Shown piece by piece: positions 11,204 through 19,161 of a DNA stretch of 64,000 bases; position 1 is the stretch's first letter, and every line of letters begins with the position of its first letter. The notes under the pieces are model-generated. The model did not search any database. It was given only the letters and a program-made list of their open reading frames with translations, and was not told the DNA's origin. The DNA is from Desulfuromonas acetexigens (lineage in GTDB: Bacteria > Desulfobacterota > Desulfuromonadia > Desulfuromonadales > Trichloromonadaceae): assembly GCF_900111775.1 (NCBI RefSeq), contig NZ_FOJJ01000023.1, forward strand, positions 62,001 to 126,000, written 5' to 3'. A program made the translations under genes and the position numbers.

Positions 11204-14200
11204 CATGGGCTTCGACGACTCTGCTTGCGCGAATCACGACATATGGCTGGATCTCGTCCCCAGCACCGGATCGCCCGATACCGTGATACAGATCCATCGC
11301 GAGGTGTTGGACCTGATGGCGCGTCATTACCCGGATGCCCACGCCGGCCAAGGAGGCGTCTGCCTCAACCGCGAGCAGGTCGAGGAATTCGCCGACCTCC
11401 TTCAAGCGAATGTGGACACAGACGTGTATTTCCATAGGATCTACTTTTTCCGGCGGCTACTGGAGTACGGCCGCAACAACCTGCAATGGACAGTGCATCT
11501 CCCCTCTGTCCCCTACCTCACCCGACGACCGAAAAACCGGTACCTTCCTGGGCAGTTTCACGTCGCGGAAGCAAACACGATCGCCGAGGCCATTGTGCAG
11601 GATCTGCGCAATCCGGCGCCCCCCACGTCCGCAGCCCGTTACGGACAGATCCTGCTCAGCGCCATGCTCTATGGCGGCATGCTGCATGTGTCGAATCTAC
11701 GGGCTCTGGTCACTAATTTACCGAGTGCATGCGAGACCGCCGGCCATAACCTCGTGGTCCCGCTGAAAACTCCCGACAGCGCGGATCGACATAATCTGTG
11801 GTTCGCCGACCCCGTAACCCAAGCCCTGATCCAGAGGTGGTGGCGCGACCACCAGAGCGATCATCCGTTTGTTGGGGAAATCCGCCACCCGGACCAGGCG
11901 ATCAAGACCTATCTGCGGCATATAGGGATTGGATCGACTCTTTCGGTCGCGGACTTACGACAACAATGTCATCACCGGCTGGCCCTGAGAATCCCCCCCG
12001 TCCTCGTCGATTACGGCCGAGGACTTGTCGACTCCGTATCCTTGCCCCAGGCCACCTGGCAGCGCCTTCACACCGGCCTGGCTTTGAATCGCCAGGCATC
12101 AGCAACCGATTCAGATGGCACGTCAATGCCGGCCATACCTGTCACTGTCATTTCCGGACATCCATCTGACCTAGAAAAATCTCGTCAGATTGGTTATTGG
12201 CGTGCATTGCAGCGCAAAATCGCCAAACGCGCTAAGTCCGGTACACATGCAGCTTTCAGAGCCGAGATAGAGTCGTACTTACACCAACATGCGGGGAAAC
12301 TCCTCCCCTCCCTGGATTACATCCTCCGCTGGGGAATTGACCTTGTAACCGTGACAAAGAAACACGAACTAATCTACTACCCAGGGAGGGAGAAGGGCCA
12401 GTTGCGCGCCGCAAGCGCTCTGAGTTACATGGCGGACGTGGCCATCTACCTGATCACGAGCGCCGTAGACGAGGATCTCGTGACCATGGATGCGGAGGAA
12501 CTCCATGATCTCTACGCCGACGCAATTGCCCTTTGCCCCCCCTCGCCGAAAGCTCATCCCCATGACCTGATCGCGCAACGCTGCGCGGAGGCATTGCAGC
12601 GCTTCCACGGCTTTTTGCAGTTTGGGTTCGGTGCCCCTCCGGTGGATTTTCACGACCTGGTGTCGTCGCATAACGGCAGAATCAATGTGGACGCCAATGT
12701 CATCAGCTACACCGAATATGAGCAGCTGCAACAGGTCTTGTTTCCCGGGCAGACTGGCGACACCCGGCAGAAAATGCGCTCGCTCATCGCCATGCTGGCG
12801 TTCCGGTGCGGGCTACGCCGTGGCGAATGCCTGAGGTTGCGGCTGTGCGATTTTCACCCCGGCTCCTGTCCTGAACTGCTGGTCCGCAATAGCCGCTACG
12901 GCCGGACCAAATCCTCGTCATCCGTCCGGCGACTGCCGCTCCATGCCCTGCTGAGCGACGACCAACTCCAAAACCTGAAGGACTGGGTTGACTACCGTGC
13001 GAGTGTGGTCGGGAGTGCTCTTCCCGAGGCTCTGATGTTCGATGTCCCGGATCCAATCGGTGTCGAAAAGGCCCTGATGACCCCAATAAGAATGGCTTTG
13101 CACCAGGTGACGGGCGACACCACCCTGCGATTCCACCATCTTCGACACTCCTTTGCCACCTGGACTCTGTTGCGCCTGATGATTCCCGATTTGCCGCAAC
13201 AGAGAACCCCCTTCGCCCAACACGACGATTTCGAGCTCGACGCCTGCCAAAACTTGCGCAAGCAACTGCTCCACAATCGATCGGCCGGGCGACAACTGCT
13301 CTATGAACTGGCTCGCCTTGTGGGGCATGAATCTCCGGAGACCACCCTGAAGCACTATGTCCACCTGCTGGACTGGATACTCGGACAGAGCCTGGCAGCA
13401 GAACACTGCGAGCCCCAAGTATCCGCCGCCGCCATATCCTCCCTGACCGAACTCAGCTGGACGCAAATTTACTATCAGGAAAACAGCGAAAGCGGTTCCG
13501 GAAGTGAATCCGGGAAATTTCGGCTCTCCCAATATGTATCGCGGAGCAACAGACTGCCTCATCCCTACGTATATTCGCTGCGGAAACCGCTCCTCGCCCC
13601 CCTTGCCGGCCAGGTGTCGGTTCAGCTCATCGATTATGTGCAGATGTATCAAGTGATCCCCAAGGTTCTTGCCGCCCTGGCGGCCAACAAACCGGTTGAT
13701 GGGGTTGCCAATAGTCTCAACCTATCGATGGAGACGTTTCACCAATGGCACAGAGTCGCGAACTGGATCCGAACCCTGAAAACGGACGTCAACAAACCTC
13801 GGCATCTCAATGTAGCGACTGCCTCAAAGGGAATTTCTGTCTTTCCCGGTCCCTGCAAGACGAAGACAGAAAAAGCAATGGAGAAAAAGGTCTTTTTTCA
13901 TGGCTGTAAGCTCGTCAGGGCCGAAAAAGACAACCTAATGGAGTTTCTGCTGTACTTCTTGCGGAATTACCATATCAGTCACAAGGCGATCCGTTATGAC
14001 AGCGATGTTTCCCTGAAAAAGGCTGTCGAAACATTGCGATCACTGGGGATAAAACGGGAAGAACTCATCGTTTCCGTCGACTATCCTGAAGCCAACGCTT
14101 TCGATGCGGCAAAGAACAATAGAGCCCTTGACAACTACCTTGGAAATTCCGCCACTGTGGTCCAAGGAAAATCGAATCCCGGAACAATCAGAAATAAGCG

Positions 14201-14339
14201 TTTCGACATGAAAATCATCGATCCGGACGACAGTAGAGCCGATCCAAAAAATGGGACTTACTATGCCAATTATGGGTTCCGGTCGGCGATATACCTACTG
14301 GCGATATTGTTGCTGACCGATCAGGATCTCGTCCCATGA
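11196..14339 (+). CDS. Very large tyrosine recombinase/integrase (1047 aa)
   Basis: The start at 11196 (MTDMGFDD) has AAGGAG 9 nt upstream and overlaps the previous gene. A full tyrosine-recombinase site is visible in the middle of the protein. Arg541 lies in RCGLRRGECLRLRLCDF, and a lysine in RYGRTKSSS. His648-x-x-His651 belongs to FHHLRHSFATW, where Arg650 is the conserved arginine. LVGHESPETTLKHYVHLLDW carries the nucleophile Tyr721. About 500 residues lie before the catalytic domain, with an unrecognised 320-residue extension after it. This is two to three times the usual integrase length. It is the last gene of the ParB-like/recombinase/recombinase operon. The likely role is DNA integration or excision of the element that carries the adjacent defence genes; this is inferred. 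Confidence 0.8.
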   Translation: MTDMGFDDSACANHDIWLDLVPSTGSPDTVIQIHREVLDLMARHYPDAHAGQGGVCLNREQVEEFADLLQANVDTDVYFHRIYFFRRLLEYGRNNLQWTVHLPSVPYLTRRPKNRYLPGQFHVAEANTIAEAIVQDLRNPAPPTSAARYGQILLSAMLYGGMLHVSNLRALVTNLPSACETAGHNLVVPLKTPDSADRHNLWFADPVTQALIQRWWRDHQSDHPFVGEIRHPDQAIKTYLRHIGIGSTLSVADLRQQCHHRLALRIPPVLVDYGRGLVDSVSLPQATWQRLHTGLALNRQASATDSDGTSMPAIPVTVISGHPSDLEKSRQIGYWRALQRKIAKRAKSGTHAAFRAEIESYLHQHAGKLLPSLDYILRWGIDLVTVTKKHELIYYPGREKGQLRAASALSYMADVAIYLITSAVDEDLVTMDAEELHDLYADAIALCPPSPKAHPHDLIAQRCAEALQRFHGFLQFGFGAPPVDFHDLVSSHNGRINVDANVISYTEYEQLQQVLFPGQTGDTRQKMRSLIAMLAFRCGLRRGECLRLRLCDFHPGSCPELLVRNSRYGRTKSSSSVRRLPLHALLSDDQLQNLKDWVDYRASVVGSALPEALMFDVPDPIGVEKALMTPIRMALHQVTGDTTLRFHHLRHSFATWTLLRLMIPDLPQQRTPFAQHDDFELDACQNLRKQLLHNRSAGRQLLYELARLVGHESPETTLKHYVHLLDWILGQSLAAEHCEPQVSAAAISSLTELSWTQIYYQENSESGSGSESGKFRLSQYVSRSNRLPHPYVYSLRKPLLAPLAGQVSVQLIDYVQMYQVIPKVLAALAANKPVDGVANSLNLSMETFHQWHRVANWIRTLKTDVNKPRHLNVATASKGISVFPGPCKTKTEKAMEKKVFFHGCKLVRAEKDNLMEFLLYFLRNYHISHKAIRYDSDVSLKKAVETLRSLGIKREELIVSVDYPEANAFDAAKNNRALDNYLGNSATVVQGKSNPGTIRNKRFDMKIIDPDDSRADPKNGTYYANYGFRSAIYLLAILLLTDQDLVP

Positions 14340-14340
14340 A

Positions 14341-14379
14341 AAAGGGGCTACCCACCGATAATAATCGAGAGATAGCCCC
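14341..14379 (-). terminator. Rho-independent terminator for the integrase/HD operon
   Basis: GGGGCTA at 14344-14350 pairs with TAGCCCC at 14373-14379. On the minus strand the hairpin is followed by a T run (14340-14344), so it ends transcription coming from the HD-protein gene. On the plus strand it directly follows the large recombinase gene and may also act weakly there. Confidence 0.65.
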
Positions 14380-14400
14380 GTCGTCATTCATCCTTCCAGA

Positions 14401-15330
14401 TCAGGCCCCGATTTTCACCTCGGGGGGAGCAGGCGTTCTCCAACGGTTGATCCTGTTCTCGATCACCAAGTGAGAGCCTTTGGGAAGGGCGGAAAAAGCC
14501 TGACGCTCCCGGTCCTGTCCGGCACTGGCACGATCCGCACACGCAATTATTTCGGCCATGGTCATGGCGGGAACGGTGCGGCCGGGCTTCCAGGTCAGCA
14601 GATAACGCAATGAGATCCCCCCTTCGGGCCATTGTTGATCGAGTCGTTCCAGATGCCGCGAAAGAATTTCCAGCGTAAAAATATCATGCGGCAACAGAAC
14701 CCGCTGCTGAAACCGCAAGGTGCCTGAGCCCTGAGTCCGGATTTTCCCGATATCGTGCAACAGCGCCGCGACCATCCCCAACTCGGTTTCGACATGCCGA
14801 AATCCGGGCACGACGGCTACTATCTCCGCGCATTCGAGGCTATGGCAAAAGAGACCGCCTCGCCACGAATGATGGTGGCGATGGCTTGCCGGCAAGGTCA
14901 AAAATGACCAAGCCAGCCCATCGTCGGCAAAAATTCCTCCGAGAAAATCCCGTAAAGCCGTCGTCTCAATCTGATCCGTCAGAAAATGCAAACGCTCCGC
15001 GTCGCCGGGCTGCGAAAACCACCGGCTTGGAATCAGACTCCACGAGTCCTTTTCCGGGCGCGTGATTTCCCGGCAGTCATGAATATCCACGATCAACTTC
15101 CGGTCAAATTCCCGCACCCGGCCCTGAACCTCGATCTTCTTGCTTTCGTCCAGGTAGAACTCTCGCCCACGATATCGATCTTCCCAGATATGGGCACGAA
15201 TCGCGCCACTGCTGTTTTCAAGCGCAAGCGACCAATACTTCTTGCCGTTCTGCGCCATCTTGGGTTGCGGGCGATGAACGCGGAAGGCGGCATGCACCGA
15301 TTGGCCGGCGGCCAGTCCCAAGTCGGTCAT
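14401..15330 (-). CDS. OB-fold plus HD-domain protein (YhaM/TraI-HD-like)
   Basis: A 309-aa protein. Residues about 15-95 look like an OB-fold nucleic-acid-binding domain (KYWSLALENSSGAIRAHIWEDR, IEVQGRVREFDRKLIVDI). Residues about 140-290 form an HD domain: HHHSWRGGLFCHSLECAEIV, then the metal-binding AALLHDIGKI, and a late DRASAG. This order, OB then HD with 'HH-GGL-H-E', is that of YhaM-type 3'-5' exoribonucleases and of HD proteins found next to mobile elements. The ATG overlaps the integrase stop as ATGA, so it is translated with the integrase. Phosphohydrolase or nuclease activity is predicted; the substrate is unknown. Confidence 0.7.
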   Translation of the reverse strand: MTDLGLAAGQSVHAAFRVHRPQPKMAQNGKKYWSLALENSSGAIRAHIWEDRYRGREFYLDESKKIEVQGRVREFDRKLIVDIHDCREITRPEKDSWSLIPSRWFSQPGDAERLHFLTDQIETTALRDFLGGIFADDGLAWSFLTLPASHRHHHSWRGGLFCHSLECAEIVAVVPGFRHVETELGMVAALLHDIGKIRTQGSGTLRFQQRVLLPHDIFTLEILSRHLERLDQQWPEGGISLRYLLTWKPGRTVPAMTMAEIIACADRASAGQDRERQAFSALPKGSHLVIENRINRWRTPAPPEVKIGA

Positions 15331-16520
15331 AACGCCTCCCGCAACAGAAATGCATCAGCGGAAATCAGCGACTCGAATGCCGTCCCATCCATGCGTGTCA
15401 CGTTGGGGACAAACCGGCTGTAGATCGTGAACAACATCTTGGTCGAAGTATGCCCCATTTGCTTGGCGATCCATTCGGGGTTCTCGCCGGAAGCCAGCCA
15501 CAGCGTTGCCGCAGTATGCCTGGTCTGATAGGGCCGCCGGGGCTTGAACTTCAGTTTCTTCAACGTGGGATACCAGACCCGGGTCGTAATATTGCTGTAG
15601 TTGTAGGGCGTGCCCTTGGCGGTGCAAAAGACATATTCGGATTTCGTTCCCGTTTTCCGGTGCTGCCGTTTCAGCGCCTCATAGACCGGACCGGACATGG
15701 CGATGGATCGTGCCGACCCGACGGTCTTCGTCGTTTCGACCTGCCCCCTGACCAGCGTCTCCCGAATCAGAATTTCCCGGCGGTCAAAGTCGACATATTC
15801 CCATTTCAGACCATCGATCTCCGAGGTGCGCATCCCGCTGAAGAACCGCACGATGTAGTTATCCATGAACCGTTTCGGCACATTGTTGATGACCTGCCAG
15901 ACCTCTTTGAGGGGGAACGGGTCAACCTGCGTATCCGCCACCGTCAACTGTTTTATTCCCGAAAAAGGCGTGGTAAAGTGGTACCTGTCAGCTGCGTCAT
16001 TGAGAATCATCCGCAAAGGCGTGATGATGTGATTGATCCGGTCAGGTGAAATTCGTTTTCCGTTGGTAACTTTGGCGAGAGACGAACGGAATTTCAGAAT
16101 TTCCCCCTTGGTGATGCAGCTGACTTTCTTTTCCCCAAAGGTTTTCACCAGGTAGTTATCCAGAATGCCGCGAATATTGGCCGTATAAGACCGCTTCCAG
16201 CGCACGACATTCTCGAACAGCCATTCCTCTGCGAACTCCTTGAACAACGGGGCATCGCTTCCCTCCTGCTCCGGCGCCGCAGACGCGGAGGGGGATTCAT
16301 TGAGTTCAAGCTTCTGAAGCATTTTCGAGTTCGGGAAATATTTACGATACTCGAAGCTTCCCAGGGTTATTTCCGCTTCGATATGCTTGAGCATCTTTTC
16401 CATCTTCCGCTGATTTTCGGCGGTTTCGGGCAGCCTGGTAGATTCCCGGCACCTGAACCCTTTGTAGTTGAAATCGAAAAACAGCAGCCCCGTTTCCTTC
16501 CTGGTTCGAACACTACCCAT
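15327..16520 (-). CDS. int: Phage-type tyrosine integrase
   Basis: A 397-aa protein started at the ATG at 16520 (MGSVRTRKETG), which overlaps the excisionase-like gene by 8 nt. The N-terminal arm-binding domain has the form 'LLFFDFNYKGFRCREST'. A SAM-like core-binding domain is followed by the catalytic domain with Arg in FFSGMRTSEIDGLKWEY, HxxR in PYQTRHTAATLWLA, and KQMGHTSTKMLFTIYSRFV with the nucleophile Tyr. All expected residues are present, so it appears functional. Upstream are an excisionase-like gene and a small repressor. It would mobilise a separate element from the recombinase trio. No attachment-site pair was found by eye. Confidence 0.9.
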   Translation of the reverse strand: MGSVRTRKETGLLFFDFNYKGFRCRESTRLPETAENQRKMEKMLKHIEAEITLGSFEYRKYFPNSKMLQKLELNESPSASAAPEQEGSDAPLFKEFAEEWLFENVVRWKRSYTANIRGILDNYLVKTFGEKKVSCITKGEILKFRSSLAKVTNGKRISPDRINHIITPLRMILNDAADRYHFTTPFSGIKQLTVADTQVDPFPLKEVWQVINNVPKRFMDNYIVRFFSGMRTSEIDGLKWEYVDFDRREILIRETLVRGQVETTKTVGSARSIAMSGPVYEALKRQHRKTGTKSEYVFCTAKGTPYNYSNITTRVWYPTLKKLKFKPRRPYQTRHTAATLWLASGENPEWIAKQMGHTSTKMLFTIYSRFVPNVTRMDGTAFESLISADAFLLREAL

Positions 16521-16755
16521 GGCAGACCCCTCCCCGCGACAAGGGAATCGTCGGCAGTTCATCGGGCGCCTTCAGCACCATCATGTCCCGCTCGATGGCT
16601 TCCCAGATAAACAGGATTCGCCGCCCGCCGAAGGGATAGAAGAAATGCACCCCTTCGCGGAAAACCGTTTTCAACAGCCTTTCGCGGATATAGCGCGGGG
16701 CATAGTGGATTTTTTCCGACAGCTGCTCGACCGTGAGATAACTGCGTTCGTCCAT
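16513..16755 (-). CDS. Excisionase-like winged-helix protein
   Basis: An 80-aa protein beginning MDERSYLTVEQLSEKIHYAP, the helix-turn-helix opening of AlpA/MerR-like excisionases ('T-eqLse-i--s---i'). It then continues GVHFFYPFGGRRILFIWEAIE, which matches the wing. AGGAGG lies just upstream of its ATG. It overlaps the integrase start, the usual xis-int order. It probably steers excision and may repress the int promoter. The binding sites may be the repeated ATTGGACGTATA-type motifs found upstream. Confidence 0.75.
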   Translation of the reverse strand: MDERSYLTVEQLSEKIHYAPRYIRERLLKTVFREGVHFFYPFGGRRILFIWEAIERDMMVLKAPDELPTIPLSRGGVCHG

Positions 16756-16776
16756 TAGAAACCTCCTTATGCGAAC

Positions 16777-17148
16777 ATTGGACGTATAGAGATCCCAAAA
16801 AATAGCCGGCCAACGGCTAAGAGGATCTCCTCGACTTGCAATCAGAATACATCCATTGGTCGTACAGTCAATACAAAAAAATTGCAGAATTTTTTCAAAA
16901 AATATCGTTTCCGAAAATTTCCTGGATTTTCATCTTAATCTGCCGGGTCTGCTCTGACCGGCTCCCGTCCAAGCGGCCGTTGACGATATCGCGCGCGACA
17001 CTATGGGAAATCCCCTCCTGGCGACACCACTCGCGAAAGGAGATCCCCAAATCCACCAGGCGATGCTTAACCCGCTTTTTTCGCTCTTCTACGTTCATAA
17101 GACGTATTTAGCACCCGAGTATTTTTCTGTCAATAGATTGGACACATA
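16777..17148. promoter_or_regulatory. Three copies of an ATTGGACGTATA-type motif around the repressor gene
   Basis: The copies are ATTGGACGTATA at 16777-16788, ATTGGTCGTACA at 16855-16866 and ATTGGACACATA at 17137-17148; each differs from the first at no more than two positions. They flank the small repressor gene and precede both the excisionase gene and the divergent small gene at 17148. They fit arm-type integrase/excisionase sites or repressor operators. Short hairpins (AGCCG/CGGCT and GAGGA/TCCTC) lie between the first two copies. Confidence 0.45.
16895..17098 (-). CDS. Small HTH DNA-binding protein (phage repressor type)
   Basis: A 67-aa protein. The core ISFREWCRQEGISHSVARDIVNGRLDGSRSEQT follows the pattern of the BcepMu gp16/Nlp-type phage helix-turn-helix family ('s-reWa-enG-s---v--vl-G---g-rG'). 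It lies between the excisionase gene and a divergent small gene and is flanked by copies of the ATTGGACGTATA motif. It is probably the regulator of this integrase module. Confidence 0.7.
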   Translation of the reverse strand: MNVEERKKRVKHRLVDLGISFREWCRQEGISHSVARDIVNGRLDGSRSEQTRQIKMKIQEIFGNDIF

Positions 17149-17417
17149 TGGAGGCCGAAATGGACGTGGCTACTGCCCGCACTATCTGGGGTGCCATCGA
17201 GAAGACGACTTTAGAAAACCTGAAAATGGATCTTGTCCGCAAAGCGCTTGCCTATGCGCGCATCCGATCAGAATGGTTTTTCTATGACACGGAACAGCGC
17301 AAAGAACATGATCGGGTGAGGACTCTGGCGCATAATGCCTTCATTGATGCATGCAATATTCTAAGCCGCAACATGGCTAAAGTCGGTGAGGATAACAAAT
17401 GGCGAGAGTTGTTGACT

Positions 17418-18677
17418 CACTGCTGTCTCACAGTTTGATCAGTAAATAGGAGGCCTGGAAGCTCGCTCGTGTTATAATGCGTTCGCCAAAACAACAATAA
17501 ACACGCGGGGTTCCAGGCCATGGCGCATTGTAGCACTGTTCTTTCTCAAATTGTACGGATTTTCCCGAGACATGAATTTCAATCCCTGGCGAACAAGTAT
17601 CACGTCGGACAGAAATTCCGTTCGTTTTCCCGCTGGACTCAGTTTGTAGCCCTGTTGACGGCGCAACTGACCGGGCGCGACAGCCTGCGGGATATCGTTG
17701 AGAATCTGTCGGTTCAGGCTGGCAAGATCTATCATCTCGGTATCAAGCCGTTCAGTCGGGCCACCCTGAGCCGGGCCAACGAACAGCAGCCCCATCAGAT
17801 GTACGAAGCGCTGTTTCAGCGTCTGCTGGTTCGCTGTCAGGATCTTGCCCCCAGAAACAGGCGGTTCAAGTTCAAGGACTCAGCAAAGCTCTATCTGCTT
17901 GATGCCACGATGATCGATCTTACCTTGTCACTTTTCCCCTGGGCGAAGTACCGCAAGAGCAAGGGCGCAGCGAAACTGCATATCGCCTTGGACGCCGATG
18001 GCTACCTACCGGCCTTTGTCGACCTGAGCGAGGGCAAGGAGCATGAGATCAACATGGCCCGTCAGCTGGAACTGCCCAAAGATTCCTATGTTGTCTTCGA
18101 CCGGGGCTATACCGATTATGCCTGGTATCAGGAGCTCACGGACAACGGCATCCGCTTTGTTACTCGCCTCAAGAGCAACGCTGTCACCACTCCCGGCGCC
18201 AAGCGCAGAGGCCGCAAAAGCCCGGGAGTTTTGCTGGATCAGGAAGTCGCGCTCAATGGCATCACCGGAACCTATCGCAAGGTGCGCTATCTGGATGAAG
18301 ACTCCGGTGTCGCTTATGAGTTTCTGACCAATGCGCTGGATATCCCAGCCGCCACGGTTGCCGATTTGTACAAAGAGCGCTGGCAGATCGAGCTGTTCTT
18401 CAAATGGATCAAACAGAACCTGCACATCAAAAGCTTTCTGGGAACCTCCCGCAACGCGGTGATGACCCAGATCTGGGTGGTGTTGTGCACCTACCTGCTG
18501 CTGGCTTTCCACAAGTTTCAATCTAAACTGGGGCAGTCGATGCAGCAGATCCTGCGGTTAATGCAGTTGAATTTGTTCGAACGGCGCGATTTTCTGGAGC
18601 TGCTTGCGCCACCAAAACCAAAATTATCGTTATACGACAGTCAGTTGTCCCTCATCTAAAACTATGAGACAGCAGTG
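17418..18677 (+). mobile_element. Complete IS4-family insertion sequence, 1260 bp
   Basis: The ends are inverted repeats: CACTGCTGTCTCACAGTTT at the left against CACTGCTGTCTCATAGTTTT when the right end is reversed. They are flanked by the 9-bp direct repeat TTGTTGACT at 17409-17417 and 18678-18686. One intact transposase fills the element. Terminal repeats, target duplication and an intact gene all point to a recent, still functional copy. Confidence 0.95.
17520..18659 (+). CDS. IS4-family DDE transposase
   Basis: A 379-aa protein. The N-terminal part (about residues 1-75, FPRHEFQSLANKYHVGQKFRSF) is the DUF4372-type domain that precedes many IS4 transposases. The catalytic region shows the first Asp in LYLLDATMIDL, the second in VVFDRGYTDYAWY, and the Glu within the IS4 signature Y-2-R-3-E-6-K (YKERWQIELFFKWIKQ). 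Length and motifs are complete. It mobilises the element in which it lies. Confidence 0.95.
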   Translation: MAHCSTVLSQIVRIFPRHEFQSLANKYHVGQKFRSFSRWTQFVALLTAQLTGRDSLRDIVENLSVQAGKIYHLGIKPFSRATLSRANEQQPHQMYEALFQRLLVRCQDLAPRNRRFKFKDSAKLYLLDATMIDLTLSLFPWAKYRKSKGAAKLHIALDADGYLPAFVDLSEGKEHEINMARQLELPKDSYVVFDRGYTDYAWYQELTDNGIRFVTRLKSNAVTTPGAKRRGRKSPGVLLDQEVALNGITGTYRKVRYLDEDSGVAYEFLTNALDIPAATVADLYKERWQIELFFKWIKQNLHIKSFLGTSRNAVMTQIWVVLCTYLLLAFHKFQSKLGQSMQQILRLMQLNLFERRDFLELLAPPKPKLSLYDSQLSLI

Positions 18678-18755
18678 TTGTTGACTAATGATCGTAAAAC
18701 AATCGGAGATTTCGCCTGCTGGCTTCATGCGCTGATCGGAATTTCAATGAGATAA

Positions 18756-19108
18756 AAATTGTTATTTCTCCCCTCGACCAACCAATTTGTCATGAATTAT
18801 AACAGAAATGGCAAAGACGATGAAACCTCAAATGAGGATTAAAGCATATTCCATTTGTACCTCCTTGAACGATAACTACCCTGTTTTAAAAAATCTTAGG
18901 AAAATCGAGATTAAATATTAATACAACATTCAAGACTGACAACCTATAAATATTATATCTATGTATTTTGTAACATTTATTGTGGATTTCAAGAATAATT
19001 TCAATTTCCTATTGATGTAGCGGAACTGGTTCTTTGGACACATACATGGACGCCCACCTGTTGCCAAGCCTTCAGTTGATGAAGAAGCGGGGTTTGTTAG
19101 TGGGCTGA
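18756..19108. other. AT-rich intergenic stretch without a recognisable gene
   Basis: About 350 bp between the IS-split gene and the terminator of the secreted-protein operon. It is clearly more AT-rich than the flanking genes, has no ORF of convincing composition and shows no repeat or RNA structure that I can support. Confidence 0.5.
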
Positions 19109-19138
19109 TGAGGGCTTCCCATCAATGGGAAGCCCTCA
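19109..19138 (-). terminator. Perfect 13-bp stem hairpin after the secreted-protein operon
   Basis: TGAGGGCTTCCCA pairs with TGGGAAGCCCTCA around a four-base loop (TCAA). It lies 23 bp beyond the stop of the 409-aa hydrolase gene. There is no strong T run, so it may act as an mRNA 3' stabiliser as well as a terminator. Confidence 0.6.
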
Positions 19139-19161
19139 GATGGTGCAAGCGGCAGAATAGA

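Larger units (their letters stand above)
17148..18755 (+). pseudogene. Small unknown gene split by an IS4-family element
   Basis: The 5' part (17148-17417, 90 codons) ends where the IS begins. Removing the IS and one copy of the 9-bp duplication TTGTTGACT joins it in frame to 22 more codons (18687-18752) and a TAA at 18753-18755. This restores a 112-aa protein ending ...RELLTNDRKTIGDFACWL and so on. In its present state the gene reads into the IS and stops as ...LLTHCCLTV at 17438. An alternative start is the ATG at 17160. The product is helical and polar; I do not recognise the family. The exact reconstruction shows that the insertion is recent. Confidence 0.8.
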
